Below are positions 56,432 through 64,000 of a stretch of DNA of 64,000 bases, piece after piece. The stretch covers positions 248,001 through 312,000 of the forward strand of contig NZ_NNBK01000001.1 in NCBI RefSeq assembly GCF_002803075.1. The letters run 5' to 3'. Source of the stretch: Streptomyces sp. CB01373 (lineage in GTDB: Bacteria; Actinomycetota; Actinomycetes; Streptomycetales; Streptomycetaceae). The position numbers were made by a program, and so were the translations under genes. How positions within the stretch are numbered: position 1 is the first letter of the stretch; every line of letters starts with the position of its first letter. A model generated the notes under the pieces. That model was not told the origin of the DNA. It did no database searches and saw nothing but the letters and a program-made list of their open reading frames with translations.

Positions 56432-56557
56432 GGATGACCTTTGTAAGCGGATGATGCCGCGCTTTCGACGGGGGACGGCGGCTTTCCGCGATCGTAGCGG
56501 TTAAGGGCCACAACTGGGTAAGCCGAGCTGCCGAGTCGGCTGTCGAACACCGTTGAC

Positions 56558-56590
56558 GGGGTGTGATCTTCTTCTCGAAGAAAACACCCC
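56558..56590 (-). terminator. Terminator of the ethylmalonyl-CoA operon
   Basis: Outer arms GGGGTGT (56558-56564) and ACACCCC (56584-56590) plus inner TTCTTC/GAAGAA arms (56569-56574, 56577-56582). Lies 12 bases after the acyl-CoA dehydrogenase stop. Confidence 0.7.
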
Positions 56591-56602
56591 GTAGACGGAC
56601 AT

Positions 56603-57808
56603 TCAGCCCTGGAACCGATACTCTTCGAGCAGTCTGCGGCCGATGATCATTTTCTGGATCTCGGCGGTGCCTTCACCGATGAGCAACATGGGGGCCTCAC
56701 GGTACAGGCGCTCGATCTCGTACTCCTTGGAGAAGCCGTACCCGCCGTGGATGCGGAACGCGTCCTCGACGACCTCCTTGCAGTATTCGGAGGCCAGGTA
56801 TTTTGCCATGCCTGCCTCAAGGTCGTTGCGCTCGCCCGAGTCCTTCTTGCGGGCGGCGTTGACCATCATGGCATGGGCGGCCTCGACCTTGGTGGCCATC
56901 TCCGCCAGTTTGAACTGGATGGCCTGGTGCTGGGCGATCGGTTTGCCGAAGGTGTGGCGCTGCTGGGCGTAGGCCACGCCGAGCTCGAAGGCGCGCTGGG
57001 CGACGCCGCAGCCCCGGGCGGCGACGTTCACCCGGCCGACCTCGACGCCGTCCATCATCTGGTAGAAGCCGCGCCCCGTGGCGCCGCCGAGCACCCGGTC
57101 GGCGGGTACGCGCAGGCCGTCCATGATGAGTTCGGTGGTGTCGACGCCCTTGTAGCCCATCTTGTCGATCTTGCCGGGGATGGTGAGGCCGGGGCGGACC
57201 TCGCCGAAGCCGGGCTCCTTCTCCACCAGGAAGGTCGTCATCGACTTGTGGGGCGCGGTGCCCTCGGGGTGACCCTCGTCACTGCGGACCAGGACGGCGA
57301 CGAGGGAGGAGGTGCCGCCGTTGGTCAGCCACATCTTCTGGCCGGTCAGGACGTACTCGTCGCCGTCCTTGACCGCCTTGGAGGTGATCGCCGACACGTC
57401 GGAGCCCAGGCCCGGCTCCGACATGGAGAAGGCGCCGCGGATGTCGCCGGCCGCCATCCGGGGCAGGAAGTGGTCCTTCTGTTCCTGCGTGCCGTGCTGC
57501 TTGAGCATGTACGCGACGATGAAGTGGGTGTTGATGATGCCGGACACCGACATCCAGCCGCGGGCGATCTCCTCCACGCACAGCGCGTAGGTGAGGAGCG
57601 ACTCGCCCAGGCCGCCGAACTCCTCGGGGATCATCAGGCCGAACAGGCCCAGTTCCCTCAGGCCGTCCACGATCGCTTGCGGGTACTCGTCGCGGTGCTC
57701 AAGGCCGGTGGCGACCGGGATGATCTCCTTGTCGACAAAGTCACGGACGGTGGAGACGATCTCCTGCTGCACGTCCGTCAGACCGGCGGTCTGGGCGAGT
57801 CGGGCCAT
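56603..57808 (-). CDS. Acyl-CoA dehydrogenase, probably (2S)-methylsuccinyl-CoA dehydrogenase
   Basis: 401 residues, FAD enzyme. Motifs: GAFSMSEPGLGSDVSAI (flavin/substrate), TGQKMWLTNGG, and the C-terminal IHGGYGFSKEYEIERLYREAPMLLIGEGTAEIQKMIIGR. The catalytic Glu is in the YREAP-type region. The last gene of the ccr operon, so it most likely oxidises methylsuccinyl-CoA to mesaconyl-CoA in the ethylmalonyl-CoA pathway. It is shorter than the proteobacterial Mcd. Four bases after the MaoC gene. Confidence 0.9.
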   Translation of the reverse strand: MARLAQTAGLTDVQQEIVSTVRDFVDKEIIPVATGLEHRDEYPQAIVDGLRELGLFGLMIPEEFGGLGESLLTYALCVEEIARGWMSVSGIINTHFIVAYMLKQHGTQEQKDHFLPRMAAGDIRGAFSMSEPGLGSDVSAITSKAVKDGDEYVLTGQKMWLTNGGTSSLVAVLVRSDEGHPEGTAPHKSMTTFLVEKEPGFGEVRPGLTIPGKIDKMGYKGVDTTELIMDGLRVPADRVLGGATGRGFYQMMDGVEVGRVNVAARGCGVAQRAFELGVAYAQQRHTFGKPIAQHQAIQFKLAEMATKVEAAHAMMVNAARKKDSGERNDLEAGMAKYLASEYCKEVVEDAFRIHGGYGFSKEYEIERLYREAPMLLIGEGTAEIQKMIIGRRLLEEYRFQG

Positions 57809-57811
57809 GGC

Positions 57812-58336
57812 CTACTTCTCCGTCTTTTCCGAAGGGGCGTTCGGCTCTGGGCGGCCGGGCTGCTCGCCGCCGCGCTCCTTGGTGTACGTCTCGGTCGGCA
57901 CCATCACCTTGCGGCGGAAGGTGCACACCAGCGTGCCGTCCTGCTTGTAGCCCCTGGTCTCGACGTGGACGATGCCGCGGTCGCTCTTCGACTTCGACGG
58001 CCACTTGTCCAGCACCGTCGTCTCGCCGTAGACCGTGTCGCCGTGGAAGGTCGGCGCCACATGTCTGAGCGACTCGATCTCCAGGTTGGCGATGGCCTTG
58101 CCGGAGACGTCCGGGACGGACATGCCGAGCAGCAGGGAGTAGATGTAGTTGCCCACGACGACGTTCCTGCCGAAGTCGGTCGTCTTCTCGGCGTAGTTGG
58201 CGTCCATGTGGAGCGGGTGGTGGTTCATGGTGAGGAGGCAGAACAGATGGTCGTCGTACTCCGTGACCGTCTTGCCCGGCCAGTGCTTGTAGACCGCACC
58301 GACCTCGAACTCCTCGTAGGTCCGTCCGAACTGCAT
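57812..58336 (-). CDS. MaoC-type dehydratase, probable mesaconyl-CoA hydratase
   Basis: 174 residues of the hot-dog MaoC fold. FCLLTMNHHPLHMDANYAEKTTDFGRNVVVGNYIYSLLLGMS has the catalytic Asp/His region of the mesaconyl-CoA/beta-methylmalyl-CoA dehydratase group. Context: between the lyase and the dehydrogenase of the ethylmalonyl-CoA pathway, where hydration of mesaconyl-CoA to beta-methylmalyl-CoA is needed. An acidic-Pro tail follows the domain. Confidence 0.88.
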   Translation of the reverse strand: MQFGRTYEEFEVGAVYKHWPGKTVTEYDDHLFCLLTMNHHPLHMDANYAEKTTDFGRNVVVGNYIYSLLLGMSVPDVSGKAIANLEIESLRHVAPTFHGDTVYGETTVLDKWPSKSKSDRGIVHVETRGYKQDGTLVCTFRRKVMVPTETYTKERGGEQPGRPEPNAPSEKTEK

Positions 58337-58351
58337 GCCGCTCAGGCCTTT

Positions 58352-59320
58352 CTAGTCGGTGGGCATCTCGAACTTCGACGTGCGCCGCATGCCGGCCGCG
58401 CGGCCCTTGCCCGCGACCACCAGCGCCATCTTCCGGCTGGCCTCGTCGATCATCTCGTCGCCGAGCATCGCCGAGCCCTTCTTGCCACCCGCCTCGGACG
58501 TGCAGTACTCGTACGCGTCCAGGATCAGCTCCGCGTGGTCGTAGTCCTGCTGGGAGGGCGAGAACACCTCGTTGGCGGCCTCCACCTGACCGGGGTGCAG
58601 CACCCACTTGCCGTCGAAGCCGAGCGCGGCGGCCCGCCCCGCCACCTCACGGAAGCCCTCGACGTTGCGGATCTGCAGGTAGGGACCGTCGATCGCCTGG
58701 AGGTCGTTGGCGCGCGCGGCCATCAGGATCTTCATCAGGATGTAGTGGTAGGCGTCCGCAGGATAGCCGGGCGGCTGCTCGCCCACGACGAGCGACTTCA
58801 TGTTGATCGACGCCATGAAGTCGGCCGGGCCGAACACGATCGTCTCCAGCCGCCCGGAGGCCTGCGCGATCTCGTTGACGTTGTTCAGGCCCCGGGCGTT
58901 CTCGATCTGCGCCTCGATGCCGATGCGGCCCACCTCGAAGCCCATCGCCTTCTCGATCTGCGTCAGCAGCAGGTCCAGCGCCACCACCTGCTGGGCGTCC
59001 TGCACCTTCGGCAGCATCACGCAGTCCAGGTTCTGCCCCGCGCCCTCGACCACCGTCACGACGTCGCGGTACGTCCACTCCGTCGTCCAGTCGTTGACCC
59101 GCACCACCCTGGTCTTGCCCGTCCAGTCGCCCTCGTTGAGGAACTTGACGATGGTGTGCCGCGCCTCCGGCTTCGCCAGCGGCGCGCAGGCGTCCTCCAG
59201 GTCCAGGAACACCTGGTCGGCGGCCAGCCCCTGCGCCTTCTCCAGGAAACGGGGGTTCGAGCCCGGTACGGCCAGACAGGAGCGCCGCGGGCGGAGACGG
59301 TTGACGGGGGTGCTCGTCAT
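58352..59320 (-). CDS. HpcH/HpaI-type CoA-ester lyase (malyl-/beta-methylmalyl-CoA lyase)
   Basis: 322 residues, citrate-lyase-beta/CitE-type TIM barrel. RSCLAVPGSNPRFLEKAQGLAADQVFLDLEDACAPLAKPEAR (metal Glu/Asp), VMLPKVQDAQQVV and GIEAQIENARGLNNVNEIA. Cleaves beta-methylmalyl-CoA to glyoxylate and propionyl-CoA in the ethylmalonyl-CoA pathway. ATG overlaps the end of meaA by 4 bases. Confidence 0.9.
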   Translation of the reverse strand: MTSTPVNRLRPRRSCLAVPGSNPRFLEKAQGLAADQVFLDLEDACAPLAKPEARHTIVKFLNEGDWTGKTRVVRVNDWTTEWTYRDVVTVVEGAGQNLDCVMLPKVQDAQQVVALDLLLTQIEKAMGFEVGRIGIEAQIENARGLNNVNEIAQASGRLETIVFGPADFMASINMKSLVVGEQPPGYPADAYHYILMKILMAARANDLQAIDGPYLQIRNVEGFREVAGRAAALGFDGKWVLHPGQVEAANEVFSPSQQDYDHAELILDAYEYCTSEAGGKKGSAMLGDEMIDEASRKMALVVAGKGRAAGMRRTSKFEMPTD

Positions 59321-61365
59321 GCGGGGACCTCCAAGGGGTCGAGCTTGTTCGCTTTCCGGATCTCGTCGACGATACGGCCGATGATCCCGGTGATGTCGAA
59401 GTCCTTCGGGGTGAACACCGCGGCCACTCCGGCGGCCCTGAGCTGCTCGGCGTCGCCGTTCGGGATGATCCCGCCGGCGATCACCGGGATGTCGGCGGCG
59501 CCGGCCCGGCGCAGCCGCTCCAGCACGTCCGGTACGAGCCGGGCGTGCGAGCCGGACAGGATGGACAGGCCGACCGCGTGCACGTCCTCGGCGAGGGCCG
59601 CGTCCACGATCTGCTCGGGGGTGAGCCGTATGCCCTGGTAGACCACCTCGAACCCGGCGTCGCGGGCCCGTACGGCGATCTGCTCGGCACCGTTGGAGTG
59701 GCCGTCCAGGCCCGGCTTGCCGACCAGGAAGCGCAGCTTGCCCACACCGAGGTCACGGGCCGTCAGTTCCACCCGGCGGCGCACCCCGGCCATCGCCGAG
59801 CCCTCCTCGGCGGTGACGGCGACCGGCGCCGACGACACGCCGGTGGGCGCCCGGAACTCGCCGAACACCTCGCGCAGGGCCCCGGCCCACTCGCCGGTCG
59901 TGACACCCGAGCGGGCGCACTCCAGTGTGGCCTCCATGAGGTTGCCGGTGCCCTTGGCCGCCTCCTTCAGCCGTTCCAGCGCCTTGCAGGGGCGCGGGTG
60001 GTTGAACGGCGGCTGGTAGCGGGTGTCGCGCCAGCGCAGGAGCGAGTCGGTCACGCGGTCCTCGACCGCCGGGTCGACCGTCTGGATCGCGGTGTCCAGA
60101 TCGGCGGTGAGCGGGTTCGGTTCGGTGCCCTCGAACACGTTGACGCCGACGATCTTCTCCTGGCCCGACTCGATCCGGGCCCGGCGCTCGGCGTGCGAGG
60201 CGACCAGCTGCGACTTCAGGTAGCCGGACTCCACGGCGGCCATCGCGCCGCCCAGCTCCTGGATGTGCTCCATCTCGGCGAGCACCGCCTCGACCAGGTC
60301 CGCCACCTTCGCCTCGATCACCTTCGAGCCCTCGAAGATGTCCTCGTACTCCAGCAGGTCCGACTCGTAGGCCAGCACCTGCTGGATGCGCAGGGACCAC
60401 TGCTGGTCCCAGGGCCTGGGCAGGCCGAGGGCCTCGTTCCAGGCCGGCAGCTGCACGGCACGCGCGCGTGCGTCCTTGGAGAGGGTGACGGCCAGCATCT
60501 CCAGAACGATCCGCTGGACGTTGTTCTCCGGCTGCGCCTCGGTCAGGCCGAGGGAGTTGACCTGGACGCCGTAGCGGAAACGGCGGTGCCTGGGGTCCTC
60601 GATGCCGTACCGCTCGCGGGTGATCCGGTCCCAGACGCGGCCGAACGCCCGCATCTTGCACATCTCCTCGACGAAGCGGACGCCCGCGTTCACGAAGAAG
60701 GAGATCCGTCCGACGACGTCGCCCATGCGCTCCTGCGGCACCTGGCCGCTGTCGCGCACCGCGTCCAGGACGGCGATCGCGGTGGACATCGCGTACGCGA
60801 TCTCCTGCACCGGTGTGGCGCCCGCCTCCTGGAGGTGATAGCTGCAGATGTTGATCGGGTTCCACTTGGGCATGTGGGAGACCGTGTACGCGATCATGTC
60901 CGTGGTCAGCCGGAGGCTCGGGCCCGGCGGGAAGACATGGGTGCCGCGGGACAGGTACTCCTTGACGATGTCGTTCTGCGTCGTGCCCTGGAGCTTGGTG
61001 ATGTCCGCGCCCTGCTCCTCCGCGACGACCTGGTACAGCGCCAGCAGCCACATGGCGGTGGCGTTGATGGTCATCGAGGTGTTCGTCTGCTCCAGGGGGA
61101 TGTCCTGGAACAGCCGGCGCATGTCGCCGAGGTGCGCGACCGGCACGCCGACCCGGCCGACCTCGCCGCGGGCGAGGATGTGGTCGGGGTCGTAGCCGGT
61201 CTGCGTCGGCAGGTCGAACGCCACCGACAGACCGGTCTGGCCCTTGGCGAGGTTGCGCCGGTACAGCTCGTTGGAGGCCTCGGCCGTGGAGTGGCCCGCG
61301 TAGGTGCGCATGAGCCACGGCCGGTCTCTGTCCCCGTGGGCCCTGGGTGTCTGACGCTCACTCAT
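59317..61365 (-). CDS. meaA: Ethylmalonyl-CoA mutase (coenzyme B12-dependent)
   Basis: 682 residues. Methylmalonyl-CoA-mutase-like; N-terminal substrate barrel (TGLSVAFDLPTQTGYDPDHILARGEVGRVGV, MTINATAMWLLALY) and C-terminal B12 domain with GKPGLDGHSNGAEQI (DxHxxG cobalt-binding His) plus the later GLSILSGSH and AGGIIPNGD segments. Converts ethylmalonyl-CoA to methylsuccinyl-CoA. Nine bases after ccr and overlapping the lyase. Confidence 0.95.
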   Translation of the reverse strand: MSERQTPRAHGDRDRPWLMRTYAGHSTAEASNELYRRNLAKGQTGLSVAFDLPTQTGYDPDHILARGEVGRVGVPVAHLGDMRRLFQDIPLEQTNTSMTINATAMWLLALYQVVAEEQGADITKLQGTTQNDIVKEYLSRGTHVFPPGPSLRLTTDMIAYTVSHMPKWNPINICSYHLQEAGATPVQEIAYAMSTAIAVLDAVRDSGQVPQERMGDVVGRISFFVNAGVRFVEEMCKMRAFGRVWDRITRERYGIEDPRHRRFRYGVQVNSLGLTEAQPENNVQRIVLEMLAVTLSKDARARAVQLPAWNEALGLPRPWDQQWSLRIQQVLAYESDLLEYEDIFEGSKVIEAKVADLVEAVLAEMEHIQELGGAMAAVESGYLKSQLVASHAERRARIESGQEKIVGVNVFEGTEPNPLTADLDTAIQTVDPAVEDRVTDSLLRWRDTRYQPPFNHPRPCKALERLKEAAKGTGNLMEATLECARSGVTTGEWAGALREVFGEFRAPTGVSSAPVAVTAEEGSAMAGVRRRVELTARDLGVGKLRFLVGKPGLDGHSNGAEQIAVRARDAGFEVVYQGIRLTPEQIVDAALAEDVHAVGLSILSGSHARLVPDVLERLRRAGAADIPVIAGGIIPNGDAEQLRAAGVAAVFTPKDFDITGIIGRIVDEIRKANKLDPLEVPA

Positions 61366-61374
61366 GTGCGCCTC

Positions 61375-62718
61375 TCAGATGTTCCGGAAGCGGTTGATGG
61401 CGTCGATGTGCCGGGCGCGCATCTCCTCGTCGCGCACGCCGAGGCCCTCCTCGGGCGCCAGGCACAGCACACCGACCTTGCCCTGGTGCAGGTTGCGGTG
61501 CACGTCGTACGCCGCCTGACCGGTGTCCTCGAGGGAGTAGACCCGGGACAGCGTGGGGTGGATCTTTCCCTTGGCGATGAGGCGGTTGGCCTCCCAGGCC
61601 TCGCGGTAGTTGGCGAAGTGGGAACCGATGATGCGCTTCAGGGACATCCACAGGTAGCGGTTGTCGTACTCGTGGGTGTAGCCCGAGGTGGAGGCGCAGG
61701 TGACGACGGTGCCGCCCTTGCGGGTGACGTAGACGCTCGCGCCGAACGTCTCGCGGCCGGGGTGCTCGAAGACGATGTCGACGTCCTCGCCGCCGGTGAG
61801 TTCGCGGATGCGCTTGCCGAAGCGCTTCCACTCTTTGGGGTCCTGGGTGTGCTCGTCCTTCCAGAACCGGTAGTTCTCGGCGGTGCGGTCGATGATCGCC
61901 TCGGCGCCCATGGCGCGGCAGATGTCCGCCTTCTGTTCGCTGGAGACGACGCAGACGGGGGTCGCGCCGCCGGCGAGGGCGAACTGTGTGGCGTAGCTGC
62001 CGAGTCCGCCGCTCGCGCCCCAGATGAGCACGTTGTCGCCCTGCTTCATGCCGGCGCCGTTGCGGGAGACGAGCTGGCGGTAGGCGGTGGAGTTGACCAG
62101 GCCGGGGGCGGCGGCCTCCTCCCAGCTCAGATGGCCGGGCTTGGGCATCAGCTGGTTGGACTTGACGAGCGCGACCTCGGCGAGGCCGCCGAAGTTGGTC
62201 TCGAAGCCCCAGATGCGCTGCTCCGGGTCGAGCATCGTGTCGTTGTGGCCGTCGCTGGACTCCAGCTCGACGGAGAGGCAGTGCGCGACGACCTCGTCAC
62301 CGGGGTGCCAGGCGTTGACGCCGGGGCCGGTGCGCAGGACGACGCCGGCCAGGTCGGAACCGATGATGTGGTACGGCAGGTCGTGGCGCCTGGTGAGTTC
62401 GCTGAGCCGGCCGTAGCGCTCCAGGAAGCCGAACGTCGACAGCGGCTCGAAGATCGAGGTCCACACCGAGTTGTAGTTGACCGAGGAGGCCATGACGGCC
62501 ACCAGGGCCTCACCGGGGCCCAGCTCGGGCACCGGCACCTCGTCCAGGTGCAGGGACTTGCGCGGGTCCTTGTCGCGGGTGGCGAGCCCGGCGAACATCT
62601 CCGTCTCGTCCTTGTGCACGGTGATCGCGCGGTACGACTCGGGCAGTGGCAGGGCGGCGAAGTCGGCGGACGTGGCGTCCGGCGACTGGATCGCCTCCAG
62701 GATGTCCTTCACGGTCAC
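61375..62718 (-). CDS. ccr: Crotonyl-CoA carboxylase/reductase
   Basis: 447 residues. NADPH-dependent reductive carboxylation of crotonyl-CoA to ethylmalonyl-CoA, the entry step of the pathway and a source of extender units for polyketides. MDR fold: LIWGASGGLGSYATQFALAGG (NADPH site), FEHPGRETFGASVYVTRKGG, and SVNYNSVWTSIFEP near the N-terminus. GTG 62718 has GGAGG 8 bases upstream; the longer open frame upstream is not conserved. Preceded by a long leader (about 245 bases) from the promoter at 62970-62998. Confidence 0.96.
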   Translation of the reverse strand: MTVKDILEAIQSPDATSADFAALPLPESYRAITVHKDETEMFAGLATRDKDPRKSLHLDEVPVPELGPGEALVAVMASSVNYNSVWTSIFEPLSTFGFLERYGRLSELTRRHDLPYHIIGSDLAGVVLRTGPGVNAWHPGDEVVAHCLSVELESSDGHNDTMLDPEQRIWGFETNFGGLAEVALVKSNQLMPKPGHLSWEEAAAPGLVNSTAYRQLVSRNGAGMKQGDNVLIWGASGGLGSYATQFALAGGATPVCVVSSEQKADICRAMGAEAIIDRTAENYRFWKDEHTQDPKEWKRFGKRIRELTGGEDVDIVFEHPGRETFGASVYVTRKGGTVVTCASTSGYTHEYDNRYLWMSLKRIIGSHFANYREAWEANRLIAKGKIHPTLSRVYSLEDTGQAAYDVHRNLHQGKVGVLCLAPEEGLGVRDEEMRARHIDAINRFRNI

Positions 62719-62969
62719 GGTGTTGCCTCCGGCGTCGAGCGCCCCGGGGGAGGGGCGCTGAGGGTTACGTCGGTGCTGCTGAGGGGCGGTGAGGGGGCCG
62801 GCGGTCCGGCCGGGTGCCGTCGGTTCGGCGGGCGGGGCTTTCGGCAGCGCTTTGTGGCGCGGGAGGTTGCCTGTGACGCAGGCGTCCGGGCGTGCGAGCC
62901 GCCATTGGCTTGCTGGGACAGCCGGCGCGCGTGCGGTTCTGCCGCCCGCCGGCCGCCCGGACACCTTCA

Positions 62970-62998
62970 ACGTATGACACCGCGTGTCATCCCGCAAG
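62970..62998 (-). promoter_or_regulatory. ccr promoter with palindromic operator in the spacer
   Basis: Read on the minus strand: TTGCGG (62993-62998), 17-bp spacer, TACGTT (62970-62975). The spacer contains the perfect palindrome ATGACACnnnGTGTCAT (62975-62991), exactly where a TetR dimer would block RNA polymerase. The TetR gene at 63174 is the obvious candidate binder. Confidence 0.7.
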
Positions 62999-63108
62999 GC
63001 ACTCAGTGCCAGAATTTTCGCTCAGACGAAAACTTTGCGCAACAGATGAGCGATGATCGATCGAAGGGGGTCGGCGGTCCGGCGGAAAAGGGGCTCCGAC
63101 ATGCCAGA

Positions 63109-63132
63109 ACGGCCACCCCGTGGGGTGGCCGT
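63109..63132 (-). terminator. Hairpin after the TetR gene
   Basis: Arms ACGGCCACCCC and GGGGTGGCCGT, 11 bp perfect, 2-base centre. It ends the TetR transcript and separates it from the ccr promoter. Confidence 0.65.
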
Positions 63133-63173
63133 GAGTACGTGCGCGTGCGTGGTCCTCGCTGCCGCGAGGCCTC

Positions 63174-63992
63174 TCAGCGCTCTTTCAGCGCCTCCTCGAT
63201 GGTGCGCATGACCTCTTCCAGCGGGGCGTCGGTGCGGGCGACCGCCACCAGCACCTCGCCCTGCTGGGACACCGCCGCCGAGGGCGCGGGACCGGACCCG
63301 GGCGCCGCCGCGCGGCCGGCCCCGATACCGGTGCCGAACGTCTTGCGCACGATTGCGAAGGCGTGGTCGAGCTGTGCCTCGACGTCTCCCCGGCCCTCGG
63401 CCCGCAGCCAGCGCCGCAGCACGTGGTTGTGCGCGGTGACCACGGCGGACGCGGCGACCTCCGCGAGCAGCGGGTCGTCGTTGGCGTCGTCGGCGTGCAC
63501 CCGCTCGTCGAAGTGACCCAGCAGATAACGCGTGAACAGGCGCTCGTAGCGGGCCACGGAGGCGATCTCCGCCTCGCGCAGGGTGGGCACCTCGCGGGTC
63601 AGCCGGTAGCGGGCGACCGAGATCTCCGGCTGCGCCGCGTACATCTTCATGACTTCCTTGATGCCCCGGCACACCGTGTCGAGCGGGTGCTCGTGCGCGG
63701 GGGCCGCGTTCAGGACGGCCTCGGCGCGGATCAGGGTGTCGTCGTGGTCGGGGAAGATGGCCTCTTCCTTGGAGCGGAAGTGGCGGAAGAAGGTGCGCCG
63801 GGCGACCCCGGCCGCCGCGGCGATCTCGTCGACCGTGGTCGCCTCGTACCCCTTGGTGGCGAACAGCTCCATCGCGGCGGCCGCCAGCTCCCGGCGCATC
63901 TTGAGCCGTTGGGCGGCCGCGCGGGAGCCCGCGGCGCTCTCCGGCGCGTCGGGCGTGGCGGGTGTACGTGTGGACCTGGCGGGCTGGGGCAT
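63174..63992 (-). CDS. TetR-family regulator of the ethylmalonyl-CoA operon
   Basis: 272 residues. HTH near residues 35-80 (LAAAAMELFATKGYEATTVDEIAAAAGVARRTFFRHFRSKEEAIFPDHD). Ligand domain follows, with a Gly/Ala/Pro-rich linker and a short C-terminal VVAVARTDAPLEEVMRTIEEAL that is unusual for the family. Located directly upstream of ccr, same strand, and a palindrome in the ccr promoter fits its operator. Start ATG lies near the window edge (63992). Possible ligand: a CoA ester or a related acid. Confidence 0.85.
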   Translation of the reverse strand: MPQPARSTRTPATPDAPESAAGSRAAAQRLKMRRELAAAAMELFATKGYEATTVDEIAAAAGVARRTFFRHFRSKEEAIFPDHDDTLIRAEAVLNAAPAHEHPLDTVCRGIKEVMKMYAAQPEISVARYRLTREVPTLREAEIASVARYERLFTRYLLGHFDERVHADDANDDPLLAEVAASAVVTAHNHVLRRWLRAEGRGDVEAQLDHAFAIVRKTFGTGIGAGRAAAPGSGPAPSAAVSQQGEVLVAVARTDAPLEEVMRTIEEALKER

Positions 63993-64000
63993 GACCCGAA

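Larger units (their letters stand above)
62719..63173. promoter_or_regulatory. ccr upstream region (no gene)
   Basis: 455 bases between ccr and the TetR gene. It holds the ccr promoter/operator (62970-62998), a TTTTCG...CGAAAA inverted pair near 63018-63035 and the hairpin at 63109-63132. The roughly 245-base untranslated leader of ccr has no recognised riboswitch. Confidence 0.6.

Noticed and set aside
54107..56437. 776-residue plus-strand open frame across the repeat block and psd/pssA
   Set aside because: Pro/Arg/Ser-rich composition, runs through repeats and antisense to two clear phospholipid genes; a base-composition artefact.
62719..62962. Riboswitch (for example B12) in the long ccr leader
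   Set aside because: The downstream pathway uses B12, but I found no B12-box-like core or convincing conserved fold by eye.
59545..63516. 1323-residue plus-strand open frame
   Set aside because: Entirely antisense to meaA, ccr and the TetR gene, whose motifs are unmistakable.

Overview
The window is very GC-rich actinomycete DNA and reads as a Streptomyces chromosome. The grounds are codon use, frequent GTG starts and leaderless promoters, F420-type and WhiJ-type genes, an A-factor-type signalling pair and a ccr-meaA ethylmalonyl-CoA operon. No rRNA or tRNA gene was recognised. About 85% of the sequence is assigned to genes or gene remnants. All functional statements come from reading the translated sequence; no database search was run.

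Layout. 1-5.2 kb: the 5' part of a Clp ATPase, methionine aminopeptidase divergent from a small XRE regulator, a HAD phosphatase, and a divergent AfsA/ScbA-like synthase with a TetR-type receptor-like regulator. 5.4-14.3 kb: a pyrimidine/hydantoin catabolic operon (two beta-ureidopropionases, class III aminotransferase, PucR regulator, dihydropyrimidinase, LLM oxidoreductase, NCS1 transporter). 14.4-23.6 kb: DUF3558-like protein, lipoate-protein ligase, a membrane/septum-formation-type protein, a WhiJ-type regulatory trio, a decayed gamma-glutamyltransferase, inositol-phosphatase-like protein, FAD oxidoreductase, macrodomain protein and MntP-like exporter. 23.6-32.9 kb (minus strand): a complete pqqABCDE set behind a PQQ alcohol dehydrogenase that carries the Asp-Tyr-Asp signature of lanthanide-dependent enzymes, then a PQQ-associated small protein, katG and a GAF-LytTR regulator. 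33-35.8 kb: DUF488, an Ada-AlkA fusion and Ogt (alkylation repair).

35.8-49.6 kb is a plastic region full of broken genes: a short direct repeat flanking a maleylpyruvate-isomerase-fold gene, a duplicated and decayed sirtuin beside an intact one, remnants of msrA and Nudix genes, and an insertion about 5.8 kb long. The insertion is the most striking object here. A Tn554-like transposon with three overlapping genes (two tyrosine recombinases and a coiled-coil TnpC-like protein) has 12-bp perfect terminal inverted repeats and a 6-bp GTGGAC duplicated at both ends. It lies exactly inside the Asp-x-Asp catalytic codons of a HAD phosphatase gene. Removing the element with one GTGGAC restores the reading frame (43106-43138 joined to 48902-49423).

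49.6-64 kb: DinB-like protein, Nudix hydrolase, a lipoprotein, an ADP-ribosylglycohydrolase, glycerate kinase, a 0.75-kb block of long GC-rich repeats, phospholipid genes psd-pssA, and the ethylmalonyl-CoA operon (ccr, meaA, lyase, hydratase, dehydrogenase). A TetR regulator lies upstream of that operon. A 17-bp perfect palindrome sits between the predicted -35 and -10 of the ccr promoter. Together these genes supply CoA-ester carbon flow (acetyl-CoA assimilation, methylmalonyl/ethylmalonyl precursors), pyrimidine salvage of nitrogen, and PQQ-dependent alcohol oxidation.
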